From positions 806,001 to 870,000 of the forward strand of contig NZ_JAQFWW010000002.1 of NCBI RefSeq assembly GCF_027706145.1: 64,000 bases of DNA, in the 5' to 3' direction. Positions 44,668 to 53,735 of this stretch are shown in pieces. The number at the start of each line of letters is the position of its first letter. Within the stretch, counting starts at the first letter, position 1. The translations under genes were made by a program, and so were the position numbers. The notes below the pieces were generated by a model, which searched no databases, was not told the DNA's origin, and saw only the letters and a program-made list of their open reading frames with translations. This DNA is from Bacillus changyiensis (GTDB lineage Bacteria; Bacillota; Bacilli; Bacillales; Bacillaceae).

Positions 44668-45738
44668 TTAAATTTGCTTTAATATCACAATGATTTCTGT
44701 TCCTTTTCCTAGTTCACTCTGAACCTTGATTTTACCTTTATGCAAATCGATGATTTTTTTTACAATTGACAAACCAAGGCCGCTCCCTCCGTAATGACGG
44801 TTTCTAGATTGATCAGCCTTATAGAATCGTTCAAAAATATGCATGAGAGTATCGTTATTCATGCCGATGCCGGTGTCATTTATGTTTATGGTCAGCTCGT
44901 TTTCAGCTGTTTTGGATGCACAAACTGTAATAGTTCCTGCTGTCGGAGTAAATTTAATACTATTATGAATCAGATTCGTCCATACTTGATCGAGTAGATC
45001 CTCATCTGCAGTGATATTTAATTTTTCAAGAGAAATATCCATTTGGATACCTTTCTCTGCCCATTGTGGTTCATTGGCCAGAATAATTCGGCGAATCTGA
45101 TGATCCAAACGATAGTCTTTTAGTTCTAGGGTCAGATGATCAGCCTCTAAAGAAGTAAGTTTCAATAGGTTTTCACTTAATTTTGACAGCCTGATACTTT
45201 CCTTTTCAATAATTTGCAGATAATGTTTACGTTCCTCAGGGGTTAAGTCATCACTCTTTAGCGCATGGGCAAATCCGCTGATTGACGTCAGTGGAGATTG
45301 AATTTCATGCGAAACATTTGAAATAAATTGTTGTCGCATTTCCTCCATTTCTCCCAGTCTACTAGCCATATGGTTAATGCTCTCAATAATCTTATAATAT
45401 GGATGGTTATCTCGGCCTCGTAATTGACTTCGATAATAAGAAAGATCAATATTAAAATTTCCTTCAGCCATCATCTTCATCGCATCAATCATCGGATGTA
45501 AGAATTTATCTTGTTGTGCTTTGACCCAGTCGATTCTTGTCATCAGATACATACAACATCCAAAAAAGAAAAATCCCAAGACTGAATTGATTAATTGTCT
45601 AGCAATTTCATGGGGACTATATTGGATAGCATGATAAATCGCCAATGTTAACCAATAGGCGCTTGACCAGCATAAAAGTAATGAGAGCGTCACAGCTAGA
45701 AAACCTAAGATTCGTTTCAGAAATTTAGGTAGCTTCAA
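44668..45738 (-). CDS. Sensor histidine kinase
   Basis: A 356-aa membrane kinase. Two transmembrane segments (about residues 10-35 and 45-65) with a short loop, a HAMP-like region, HisKA with FISNVSHEIQSPLTSISGFAH (His about residue 144) and an HATPase domain with IFERFYKADQSRNRHYGGSGLGLSIV. The TTG start overlaps the regulator stop by 4 bases (TTGA) with GGAGGTG before it, showing translational coupling. Signal unknown. Confidence 0.9.
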   Translation of the reverse strand: MKLPKFLKRILGFLAVTLSLLLCWSSAYWLTLAIYHAIQYSPHEIARQLINSVLGFFFFGCCMYLMTRIDWVKAQQDKFLHPMIDAMKMMAEGNFNIDLSYYRSQLRGRDNHPYYKIIESINHMASRLGEMEEMRQQFISNVSHEIQSPLTSISGFAHALKSDDLTPEERKHYLQIIEKESIRLSKLSENLLKLTSLEADHLTLELKDYRLDHQIRRIILANEPQWAEKGIQMDISLEKLNITADEDLLDQVWTNLIHNSIKFTPTAGTITVCASKTAENELTININDTGIGMNNDTLMHIFERFYKADQSRNRHYGGSGLGLSIVKKIIDLHKGKIKVQSELGKGTEIIVILKQI

Positions 45739-46415
45739 TGTTGCACCTCCAAGCGGTAGCCTAACCCTCGAATGGTTATAATTTTAAATGGACAGTTGTC
45801 CTGAGAAAACCGCTGTCGTAATCGTTTAATGTGGACATCAATGGTTCGTTCATCCCCTTCATAATCAAATCCCCAAATATCTTCAATAAGTTGTTCTCTT
45901 GAAAAGGTTTTTTGCTGATGTGTTGCAAGCTTAAACAACAGTTCAAACTCTTTAAGAGGTAAGGTCATCTCATGGTTTCCAATACAAACTTTATAGGTAG
46001 CATGATCAATGACAATATTGCCGATTTGAATTCGATTAGAAACGATAATTTGATAGCGTTTCAAGAGTGCTTTTACCCGAGCTACCAGTTCAGGTGGAGC
46101 AAACGGTTTAACCATATAGTCATCCGCTCCTAGACCAAATCCTTTTACTTTTTGAGCCGTTTCCCCTTTTGCCGTCAACATTAAGATGGGCAATGTATCG
46201 GAATAATAAGTTCGGACTTCTTGACAGAATGCCCAACCGTCCATGTTCGGCATCATGATATCAAGAATAATCAAATCGATTTTCTCTGAGTCTATTATAG
46301 ATAGAGCCGCTCTTCCATCTACTGCCTCTACAATAGATAAACCTTCTTTCGACAGAATCACATGAATTAATTGTCTAATGTGTAAGTCATCATCTACAAT
46401 TAATATTTTTGCCAT
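45735..46415 (-). CDS. OmpR-family response regulator
   Basis: About 226 aa. Receiver domain with ILIVDDDLHIRQLI, phospho-acceptor aspartate in LIILDIMMPNMDGW (about residue 53) and YMVKPF, then a winged helix ending TIRGLGYRLEVQH. The internal ATG (46415) fits the AAAGGA ribosome site better than one three codons upstream. Partner of the kinase that follows. The ABC exporter upstream has its own terminator, so common control is possible but not shown. Confidence 0.9.
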   Translation of the reverse strand: MAKILIVDDDLHIRQLIHVILSKEGLSIVEAVDGRAALSIIDSEKIDLIILDIMMPNMDGWAFCQEVRTYYSDTLPILMLTAKGETAQKVKGFGLGADDYMVKPFAPPELVARVKALLKRYQIIVSNRIQIGNIVIDHATYKVCIGNHEMTLPLKEFELLFKLATHQQKTFSREQLIEDIWGFDYEGDERTIDVHIKRLRQRFSQDNCPFKIITIRGLGYRLEVQH

Positions 46416-46443
46416 ATTGTTCATTCCTTTTTAAAAAATAAAG

Positions 46444-46482
46444 AAAATCACCAGTAACCGTTCGATTCCCATGGTGATTTTT
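46444..46482. terminator. Bidirectional terminator between exporter and two-component genes
   Basis: AAAATCACC pairs with GGTGATTTT; a T-rich tail follows on both strands. Confidence 0.75.
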
Positions 46483-46493
46483 ATTTTACACGA

Positions 46494-47309
46494 TTAAGCC
46501 TTTTTCATATAAGCGCGAACTGTAATCGGAGCAAAGATAGCCACAATCAGAACGGCTCCGATCAGAGTGATGGCAATATCCCACCCAATCGTGCCGGAAT
46601 TGGTCAGCTCTCTGACGGCCGTGACAAGGTGTGAAATAGGATTTATTTTGACAAACCATTGAAGCCAATCAGGCATCGTATCTGCCGGCACAAAAGCATT
46701 CGAGAGAAATGTGAGTGGGAACAATATGATCATTGAGATTCCCTGTACACTTGAAGCAGTCCTTGAAATAACACCGAAAAAAGCAAAGATCCAACTCACA
46801 GCCCAAGAACAGAAAATCACAAGAAGACCAGCAATAACCACATGGCCTAGACCTCCTTCTGGTCGATAGCCCATCAGATATCCCATGGCAAATGTAAGTA
46901 CTGTTGCAATTGTATATCTAATCGTATCAGCCAATAAAGCCCCTGCTAATGGAGCGATCCGGGCGATTGGTAATGACTTAAATCTGTCGAATACTCCCTT
47001 ATCCATATCCTCTCGCAGTTGAACACCAGTAACAATTGAGGTTGTGATGACAGTTTGAACAAGAATACCAGGAATAATAACAGGCAAATAGTTTTGCACA
47101 TTTCCAGAGATCGCCCCGCCAAAGATGTAGGTAAACATCAAGGTAAAGATGATGGGTTGAAATGTGACATCGAACAACTGCTCAGGTGTACGTCGTATCT
47201 TTAATAAACCCCGATAGGCCATCGTTAATGAATTTTTTACCACTTGACGAATGCTAGATCTATTTGATAATTGATTCTTGCCAATGTGTATATTAGAAAC
47301 ATTTTTCAT
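46494..47309 (-). CDS. ABC-2 type permease (DrrB-like)
   Basis: A 271-aa permease with six transmembrane helices and the DrrB/ABC-2 signature region (GVQLREDMDKGVFDRFKSLPIARIAPLAGALLAD, split over the cytoplasmic loop at about 95-130). It pairs with the ATPase gene 21 bases upstream to form a drug or lipid exporter of the daunorubicin-resistance type. Substrate unknown. Confidence 0.9.
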   Translation of the reverse strand: MKNVSNIHIGKNQLSNRSSIRQVVKNSLTMAYRGLLKIRRTPEQLFDVTFQPIIFTLMFTYIFGGAISGNVQNYLPVIIPGILVQTVITTSIVTGVQLREDMDKGVFDRFKSLPIARIAPLAGALLADTIRYTIATVLTFAMGYLMGYRPEGGLGHVVIAGLLVIFCSWAVSWIFAFFGVISRTASSVQGISMIILFPLTFLSNAFVPADTMPDWLQWFVKINPISHLVTAVRELTNSGTIGWDIAITLIGAVLIVAIFAPITVRAYMKKA

Positions 47310-47330
47310 AACAAACTCCTTTTCTTTTTT

Positions 47331-48311
47331 CTATTCATTTGCAGCCTTAGATACACCTTTCACACCGTGTCCAGTAATCGTTAAAAAGACCTCATCTAGG
47401 GTCGGTTTCTGAACACTTAACTCTGTTAATTCGATTTCTGCTGATCTTAGGGCAATTAACAAGTCGGTCACCCGGTTGGCATCTGCCAGAGGTGCCGTAA
47501 TCTTTCCACCTTCAGCTGAAACGACTGACTGAATTTTTAGTACCTCTTCAACCAACTGTCTAGCGCGATGCATACTATTCGAATCTCGAATGCTTAAGTG
47601 TAGTGATGAAGTACCAACGGACTGTTTAAGTTCATCAACCGTCCCCTCTGCAACGACTCGACCGTGATCAATTACTGCGATTCGGTCAGCCAATTCATCA
47701 GCTTCTTGGAGATACTGAGTTGTTAATAATACAGTTGATCCTGTCGTAACCAACTTACGAATCGTCTCCCACATTTGATTTCGTGTTCGCGGATCTAGCC
47801 CGGTTGTTGGTTCATCCAAGAAAATAAGTGGAGGTTGAGCGATCAGACTCGCAGCAAGGTCCAGTCGACGTCGCATGCCCCCAGAAAAATGTTTCAATGG
47901 ACGCTTGGCAGCTTCCGTTAAGCCGAACTCCTCCAGCAACTCCATCGCCTTTAACCGCGACTCTTTCTTCCCTAAACCTAACAGCCGGGAAAATATGATT
48001 AGATTTTCGAGAGCACTAAGTGATTCATCAACTGAAGCGTACTGACCTGTCACCCCAATCAACTGACGAACAATATGCGCTTCCTTGATAACATCGTATC
48101 CGAAAATACGCGCGCTTCCTGTATCCGGCCGCAATAATGTGGCCAGCATTCTAATCGTGGTTGTCTTCCCTGCCCCATTTGGACCCAGTACACCGTAAAT
48201 TGTGCCGGCTTTCACTTTAAGATTGACCCCGTCAACCGCTCGATTATCTCCAAATGTTTTGACGAGTCCTTGAGCTTCAACCGCCCACTCGTTATTTTGT
48301 CCGATACTCAT
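47331..48311 (-). CDS. ABC transporter ATPase (DrrA-like)
   Basis: A 326-aa ATPase. Walker A GPNGAGKTT (about residues 45-53), signature HFSGGMRRRLDLAASL (about 140), Walker B LIFLDEPTTGLDPRTR, and a DrrA-type C-terminal domain ending in LDEVFLTITGHG. GGAGGATCACA before the ATG. First gene of the two-gene exporter operon. Confidence 0.92.
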   Translation of the reverse strand: MSIGQNNEWAVEAQGLVKTFGDNRAVDGVNLKVKAGTIYGVLGPNGAGKTTTIRMLATLLRPDTGSARIFGYDVIKEAHIVRQLIGVTGQYASVDESLSALENLIIFSRLLGLGKKESRLKAMELLEEFGLTEAAKRPLKHFSGGMRRRLDLAASLIAQPPLIFLDEPTTGLDPRTRNQMWETIRKLVTTGSTVLLTTQYLQEADELADRIAVIDHGRVVAEGTVDELKQSVGTSSLHLSIRDSNSMHRARQLVEEVLKIQSVVSAEGGKITAPLADANRVTDLLIALRSAEIELTELSVQKPTLDEVFLTITGHGVKGVSKAANE

Positions 48312-48574
48312 TGTGATCCTCCATTTCGCTCATATGTTCCTGATTCATTAGAAATTATAGATCACTTTTATGAACTGAATATGAACAACTAAATAAAAAA
48401 TGAAAATAGAAAGTATGGAAAATTACGTATTAGATAATTTGTTATAGAACTTATTGCTTAATAACATGGGGTATGAAAAAGACGCGTGTGCGTGTCTTTG
48501 GCTTATATGGGTCTCTTGTGGATCATTGTTGGACTGCTAATTGACGGATCAAGTATTGTCTGTGGTTGTAATTT
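48312..48574. other. Intergenic interval, nothing firm
   Basis: A short plus-strand frame encoding MGLLWIIVGLLIDGSS at about 48510 is hydrophobic but has no ribosome site. No terminator or promoter could be fixed. Confidence 0.3.
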
Positions 48575-50383
48575 TCACTGATTTATACAGCTATCGTTAT
48601 TAGACGAAAATGATGATTGTTTATCATCTATTTCTGGGTCATGAAGCTGTTGGTTTGCAAGTTGTTGGTAAGTATCATGATGTTTAACTAGCTCATGATG
48701 TGTACCGACACCCGTAATTGTTCCGCCCTCTAAAACCACAATTTGCTCTGAATTTACAACAGTTGATAAGCGATGTGCAATGACAAGTGTCGTTCTGCCT
48801 TTCATTAAATACTGAAGTGCCTTTTGGACAAGAAACTCTGAAGTGCTATCTAAGTTAGATGTGGCTTCATCTAGTAAAAGAATCTTCGGATTACGGATTA
48901 AAGCTCGAGCAATTGCAATTCGCTGCCTTTGTCCACCAGATAGTTTAATGCCACGCTCCCCAACTTCAGTATCTAGTCCTTTCGGAAACTGGGAAATAAA
49001 TTCTGAAGCATTGGCAAGATCTACTGCTGTTTGAATTTCTTTCTCTAAAACTGCTTTTTCCATTCCGTAAATAATATTATCGCGAATTGTTCCTGACATC
49101 AGCGGACTTTCCTGAGATACATAACTAAACTTACTACGCCATGAACATAAACTGAAATCCTGAATACTGGTATCTCCCAGTAAAATTTCCCCGGAATTCG
49201 GGATATAAAATCTTTCTAGCAAAGCAAATAATGTCGTTTTCCCACTTCCACTTGGACCGACAAATGCCGTTGTTTTTCCATGAGGTATGGTCAAGTTCAC
49301 TTGTTTTATGATCGGTTCACCATCTTTGTAACGGAAGGAAATATTTTTAAAATGAATATCCTGTGATGGGTTTTGAACAGTGAACTTATCATCAGGATGT
49401 TCTTTTTGAGTGGATAGAATGGTCTGAATACTTTCTGCTCCTCCCATCGCCTTCTGGAATGACGTAAAGAAGGAAGCCATTTGACTAAACGGAACCACAA
49501 TCTGAAACATGTAAATCATAATGGCGACAAGAGACCCAGCAGATAAGGCGCCAGATGCTACGCCAACACCACCATAACCAATGAGTAGGACAAGGATGAG
49601 CATCATAATAAAGGACATGAAGGGTGTAATAACTGCAAGTATTCGCGCTTCTTGCAAACCATATTGAAATAAATGGTCGATCCGTGCATTTCCTTTCGTT
49701 TTTTCGGTTTTCTCGGCTAGAAAAGCTTTGACAAGGCGAATATCAGCCAACACCCTCCCTAAATTTGCAGAGAAGTTAGCCATCTCATCTTGGTTTAATT
49801 TTGAAATGTTATACATTTTTCGACCCAGCGGTGTGATAATGGCAATAGATAGAGGGACAGCAATGAGCATGATTAAGGTCATTTTCCAATCAATGAAAAG
49901 AAGAATAACAATGGAACCGATGATCGTAATGATCCCTGTAATAAAAGTAATTAAATGCTGAGTGATTAACGATTTGATCGTATTTGTATCCTGAGTAATC
50001 CGGCTCATCGTATCACCCGATTCATGCTGATCAAAATATGGTAGGGGCAAATGAAGAACTTGTCCCCAAAGCCTTTTTCTAATGGAGGCCACAATCGACT
50101 CTCCTATATAAGTCATGAAATAATATGAAAAACCTGATGAAACGGTCTGAACAATAAAAGCAAATACTAAAAGAAAAATCATTGATAGTTGTAAAGCTGA
50201 TTGGGAAAGCTGATCAACTAATGATTTTGTAAATAGAGGGACAATTAATCCTGCCCCTGTCTCAAGCAAGCTAAGTATAACAGCCACAACAAATATTTTG
50301 ACAGGTGGCTTTGATTCTTTAATTAAGAGCCAAAAAGTACGAATATGATCTACTTTAGGAAGGTTCTTTTGTTCCATCTGCAT
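48575..50383 (-). CDS. Multidrug ABC exporter half-transporter (BmrA/LmrA-like)
   Basis: A 602-aa fusion of a six-helix exporter membrane domain (residues 25-310) and an ATPase with GPSGSGKTT, IKLSGGQRQRIAIARAL and ILLLDEATSNLDS. It would work as a homodimer exporting lipophilic drugs. Its start overlaps the 3' end of the merR gene by about 29 bases, so it is the second gene of a MerR-controlled operon. The C-terminal tail is serine- and asparagine-rich. Confidence 0.92.
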   Translation of the reverse strand: MQMEQKNLPKVDHIRTFWLLIKESKPPVKIFVVAVILSLLETGAGLIVPLFTKSLVDQLSQSALQLSMIFLLVFAFIVQTVSSGFSYYFMTYIGESIVASIRKRLWGQVLHLPLPYFDQHESGDTMSRITQDTNTIKSLITQHLITFITGIITIIGSIVILLFIDWKMTLIMLIAVPLSIAIITPLGRKMYNISKLNQDEMANFSANLGRVLADIRLVKAFLAEKTEKTKGNARIDHLFQYGLQEARILAVITPFMSFIMMLILVLLIGYGGVGVASGALSAGSLVAIMIYMFQIVVPFSQMASFFTSFQKAMGGAESIQTILSTQKEHPDDKFTVQNPSQDIHFKNISFRYKDGEPIIKQVNLTIPHGKTTAFVGPSGSGKTTLFALLERFYIPNSGEILLGDTSIQDFSLCSWRSKFSYVSQESPLMSGTIRDNIIYGMEKAVLEKEIQTAVDLANASEFISQFPKGLDTEVGERGIKLSGGQRQRIAIARALIRNPKILLLDEATSNLDSTSEFLVQKALQYLMKGRTTLVIAHRLSTVVNSEQIVVLEGGTITGVGTHHELVKHHDTYQQLANQQLHDPEIDDKQSSFSSNNDSCINQ

Positions 50384-51140
50384 CGGTTAAACTCACTCCT
50401 TTCTTTTCTAAATAAAAGTTTAAAGCACGAGCTAGCCACTCCTCCTCTTCAGCTGAAAAAGGAGAATGGTAGTGGAATAACCATGCATCATCTTCTACGT
50501 CTTTTTCGGCAATCTCTTGGACAAAAGTAAGATCATCTCCTGTTAGATCTTTCACAATAGTCATCATTTCGTCAATGAGATTTTGAACCCGTTTATCCTC
50601 TGGATCAAGATTACATAATCTCTTTAATTCAATTGAAATTTCTACCCATTTTTTCTCTATTTCCAACTGCTTATTTTCAGGAATATCAAACATTTCTTCA
50701 ACCAAATCCCCGTCTATGAAACCTTTTAGCCACTTCTTTTGTTCATGTTCCATTTGAATACTATGAATAAGGGTAATAAACACCGACGGTTCAATTTCCT
50801 GATGATCTTCTATAATATGGAGGGCATGATCCAATGCCTTGATCACACTTTCAATCTGTTGTTTCCTTTGATACATCACTTTTTTCTGAAAGGAAAGAGT
50901 ATCCTTTAAGTCCCAAGTCTCTTCCTGAAAAAACCCTTTAATTTGCTCCAATGAATAACCCAAAAATTTTAATGTAAGAATTCTTTGTAAAGTAACGAAA
51001 TCATGATTTGTATAATAACGTCTTCCCTTTTCTGAAACATATGATGGTTTTAATAATCCAATTTCATCATAATAATGCAGAGTTCGAATTGTTGTTGCTG
51101 TTTTCTTGGAAAACTCACCGATCGAATATTTATCTGCCAT
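50355..51140 (-). CDS. MerR-family transcriptional regulator
   Basis: 261 aa. MerR head YSIGEFSKKTATTIRTLHYYDEIGLLKP (residues 4-31) and ILTLKFLGYSLEQIKGFF, a long dimerisation helix, then a helical C-terminal domain of the TipAS-like kind found with drug sensors. The ATG with GGAGGG is preferred over one five codons earlier. It precedes and overlaps the ABC exporter gene and probably activates the operon on drug binding through the 19-bp-spacer promoter at 51172. Confidence 0.88.
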   Translation of the reverse strand: MADKYSIGEFSKKTATTIRTLHYYDEIGLLKPSYVSEKGRRYYTNHDFVTLQRILTLKFLGYSLEQIKGFFQEETWDLKDTLSFQKKVMYQRKQQIESVIKALDHALHIIEDHQEIEPSVFITLIHSIQMEHEQKKWLKGFIDGDLVEEMFDIPENKQLEIEKKWVEISIELKRLCNLDPEDKRVQNLIDEMMTIVKDLTGDDLTFVQEIAEKDVEDDAWLFHYHSPFSAEEEEWLARALNFYLEKKGVSLTDADGTKEPS

Positions 51141-51171
51141 GCAAAGTCCCTCCATCTAAGATTCTATGACT

Positions 51172-51202
51172 ATCATAAAACTTCACGTAACGTGAGAAGC
51201 AA
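51172..51202 (-). promoter_or_regulatory. MerR-type promoter with 19-bp spacer
   Basis: On the minus strand TTGCTT and TATGAT are 19 bases apart and the spacer contains the dyad CTCACGTTACGTGAAG. This matches promoters that MerR regulators untwist to activate. Confidence 0.75.
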
Positions 51203-51408
51203 GTGAAAAGTTTTGATTAGGTTGGAATAAGTAATATAGGAGACATTCGAAAAACGCAAAATTGTTAAGAGTTATAATTCAAGATTGCTATTCGTGAAAA
51301 GGCGTCCAACAGTAAACTTTACTACTGACGACAATGTTTTTTAATGGAAAAGGACCTTAACCGTCTTTCATAGGTTAAGGCCCTTGGGATTGGAAATCAT
51401 CTGGAGCT

Positions 51409-51531
51409 GGCTAAAAAAATCCTTTTTCAACATAAATCAGGGGGAATTGCGAGACTTCTGCGGGAATAGCGAGCTAGGCAAGCAAATTTCCCGATTTTTC
51501 ATTCATCCACACTACTTTCAGATCACCCCCG
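51409..51531 (-). repeat. Dispersed intergenic repeat, copy B
   Basis: Inverted relative of 8030-8182. Shared blocks on this strand include CTGAAAGTA, ATGAATGAA, TCTCGCAAT, CCCCCTGAT and ATGTTG; the GC-rich middle is about 30 bases shorter. Not coding. Confidence 0.65.
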
Positions 51532-51553
51532 TTATTGAATTTTAAAGGATACG

Positions 51554-52321
51554 TTACTTATGCCTCTTCTTTTTTCTTATGATTAAAAAAATGATAAACA
51601 CTGCTATACCTGCTATAAGCAGTATTGTATAAAAGATATAGATTGGATTTTTATTTATATCCTCTGGAATAAATTGATTTGCAAGGGGTCCGAGTGATAT
51701 AAGCAATGCGATGATCACTGTAAACCAAGATTTTGTATAAAGTGCCGCAACAACAAATATTACAATACAAAAAACGATAATCAAGTTGTTTTGAAAAGGT
51801 GTCGCTATGTAAACGGTCTTAAAACCTTGCTTTTTATACCAAAGTAAAATGCCAACAAATAACCCAGTAACTAAAAAATTTGTTCCTATGGTCGTCAAAA
51901 TCTTGCCCCATTTTGATTGAAGTTTAGGTAATACTTTGAATAACAGCAAACCAAAAATGGCTACTCCTATAATTCCTATCATAAATGCAAGCAATATCAT
52001 ACCTATAGATAATGAAAATTCTCCTTCGATTGCAGGTCCGATACTCATGTAGGCAGCCAATAAAAGCAGTATGATTGGTACTAATCCGAAAATTTCACGA
52101 TAGTCTGTTTTCATTGATTCTCCGATACTCTTCATATATTGCTTAGGGTTTTCTCCTATTATATGTGTTACATCTTTTCCCTTTGACTCCGCTTCAAGTA
52201 AATGAACTTCAAGTTCCTCTGCAATTTCATTAATTTCTTTGTCATTTTTCCCTTTTGAAATTAAATATAGGCGAAGTTCTTCCAAAAACTGTTCTGACTT
52301 TTTAGAAAGCATATTTTTCAC
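51554..52321 (-). CDS. HAAS-domain membrane protein
   Basis: 255 aa. N-terminal 80 residues match the HAAS signalling helix pattern (FLEELRLYLISKGKNDKEINEIAEELEVHL split by polar turns, then GKDVTHIIGENPKQYMKSI), followed by six or seven transmembrane helices. HAAS domains are usually encoded next to PadR genes, as here: the padR stop overlaps this start by 4 bases. Function unknown. Confidence 0.8.
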   Translation of the reverse strand: MKNMLSKKSEQFLEELRLYLISKGKNDKEINEIAEELEVHLLEAESKGKDVTHIIGENPKQYMKSIGESMKTDYREIFGLVPIILLLLAAYMSIGPAIEGEFSLSIGMILLAFMIGIIGVAIFGLLLFKVLPKLQSKWGKILTTIGTNFLVTGLFVGILLWYKKQGFKTVYIATPFQNNLIIVFCIVIFVVAALYTKSWFTVIIALLISLGPLANQFIPEDINKNPIYIFYTILLIAGIAVFIIFLIIRKKKRHK

Positions 52322-52647
52322 CTCTCCCTTCTGTTTAACACATTATCAACAGTTAAGCTTAACTGCTCCCACCGCTTGATAAATAACTTTAACTCTTGTT
52401 CTCCTTTTTCAGTTAATGAGTAATATTTTCTTTTAGGTCCAGCTGTTGATTTTCTTAACGTAGCACTAATTAATCCTTCCTTTTGCATTCGAAGTAATAA
52501 AGGATAAATGGTGCCTTCACTGAAAGAGTTAAAACCATAAGACTCCAGTCTAGTAGCTAATTCGTACCCATAGATTTCTCCATCTTTAATGATTGCTAAA
52601 AGGCAACCATCTAGTATTCCCTTTAACATTTGAGTATTATCTGCCAT
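52318..52647 (-). CDS. PadR-family transcriptional regulator
   Basis: 109 aa. Winged helix with YGYELATRLESYGF, SEGTIYPLLLRMQKEGLI and GPKRKYYSLTEKGEQELK. The ATG behind GGAAGGAG is preferred; an in-frame ATG 11 codons upstream has no ribosome site and lies inside an operator. It controls itself and the HAAS membrane protein gene, judging by the two operator dyads in its promoter. Confidence 0.9.
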   Translation of the reverse strand: MADNTQMLKGILDGCLLAIIKDGEIYGYELATRLESYGFNSFSEGTIYPLLLRMQKEGLISATLRKSTAGPKRKYYSLTEKGEQELKLFIKRWEQLSLTVDNVLNRRER

Positions 52648-52664
52648 AGAATTTACTCCTTCCA

Positions 52665-52725
52665 ATACCTTGTAATACAAGATATACGTTCATTATAATT
52701 TCTTATACCTTGTATTGCAAGGTAT
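52665..52725 (-). promoter_or_regulatory. padR promoter with two operator dyads
   Basis: ATACCTTGTATTGCAAGGTAT (split as ATACCTTG-N5-CAAGGTAT, 52705-52725) and ATACCTTG-N5-CAAGATAT (52665-52685) are two copies of one dyad 40 bases apart. TTGCAA (52715-52720) and TATAAT (52692-52697) with a 17-base spacer form the promoter; one dyad covers the -35 box, the other lies downstream of the start point. Confidence 0.8.
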
Positions 52726-52823
52726 AAATTAAAAATAAAAGTGCCCGTTTGGCTCTCATCCTATTAAGTATATTAGTTTATTGGTTAAATTCAAAAAAAC
52801 GATATTCTGTTTGTCCACTTGTG

Positions 52824-53036
52824 TTACTGTTCTGCTAACTTTATTGGATGGTAAAGAATTTGGATGTGATTGTACATGTTGCCTCCGCTACAAAAGGGAC
52901 ATCCTTTCATACTTAGAGATCGTTTAATCTTGAATGTTTCATTTTTAAATTCATTTCCATGAGCCCTGTGAAAGAGCTTGATTTTTAGATCATCTATGAC
53001 GTAAGCTAAAGCGCGATAAACAAGCTCAATCCAGAA
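52824..53036 (-). pseudogene. Fragment of an unknown protein with a CPFC motif
   Basis: The open frame, following a stop at 53037, reads WIELVYRALAYVIDDLKIKL, then RSLSMKGCPFCSGGNMYNH and ends IKLAEQ. There is no start codon or ribosome site at its left border, so it looks like the C-terminal remnant of a larger protein. The single CPFC knuckle suggests half of a zinc-binding site. Family not recognised. Confidence 0.4.
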
Positions 53037-53040
53037 TCAC

Positions 53041-53073
53041 GGTTAAAAAGGGAGTATTGTTCTCCCTCTTTAA
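53041..53073. terminator. Hairpin after the helicase fragment
   Basis: GTTAAAAAGGGAG and CTCCCTCTTTAAC form a stem of about 12 bp around a 7-base loop. It lies 17 bases beyond the fragment's stop codon. Confidence 0.6.
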
Positions 53074-53089
53074 CTTAATGTTTTACAAG

Positions 53090-53560
53090 TCATTTATTAG
53101 TAACATAGCTGAATTTTTCTATATTTGCTATGATACAATCATAGTTTGGTTTTTTAGAGAACCGTTTATAATCACCAACTACATAAAACTCTTTTTTAGC
53201 TCGCGTAACAGCTACATTGATTAGATTTGGCTTTGAACATGACCAGTTAGCTGCTCCATTGCTATTTTCGTCTGTACCGGTTACGAAATAAACAATATCT
53301 GCTTCTTTTCCTTGAAATGTGTGAACCGTACCGACAGAATTCTTCAACCAATTGTTTAATATTTCAGTAGGTATATTCATGTTTTTTAATCTTTCTTTTA
53401 GAACTTTTTTTAATCCATCTTTTACTGCGGTAAAAGGAGAAATAATATATATCTTGGGAGGACCTGAAGTTTCTTTCCATCGTTTCATAATATGGTCTGC
53501 CACCAAGTCTCCTTGCTCTTTAACAAATTGTCGGTTTGTAGCAGATCCTTTACAGACCCA
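53090..53560 (-). pseudogene. C-terminal fragment of a superfamily I helicase (AAA_12)
   Basis: About 155 codons remain. They include IYIISPFTAVKDGLKK, SVGTVHTFQGKEADIVYFVTG (motif V region with the Gln/Glu of helicase motif) and NLINVAVTRAKKEFYVVGD (motif VI), as in the C-terminal lobe of Dna2/Upf1-like helicases. Everything upstream of about 53555, including Walker A, is gone, so the gene is dead. An ATG within it gives a 138-codon frame but no functional helicase. Confidence 0.8.
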
Positions 53561-53735
53561 CTAGCCACTCTTGCCTTGTCCCTCTATCCCTAAAACCAGT
53601 GAGTGATTTACGATTATTCGATCTATTATTAATGTTGTAGTTGCTGGGTCGCCCAGGCATTCCCCTCTCTTTAAGGGCTTTGAATAATCGTCAGACCTCG
53701 TTGTAAAAAATACCCCTCTCAAGTATTACGACTAG
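53561..53735. other. Interval with a short unidentified frame
   Basis: The minus strand has a 36-codon frame from the ATG at 53660, starting MPGRPSNYNINNRSNNRKSL and running into the helicase fragment border. GAGAGGGG stands too close to the ATG to be a good ribosome site. Possibly another remnant joined at the deletion point. Confidence 0.3.

Noticed and set aside
48480-48580. Hydrophobic mini-ORF MGLLWIIVGLLIDGSS on the plus strand
   Set aside because: No ribosome site and convergent to the exporter gene; likely chance.
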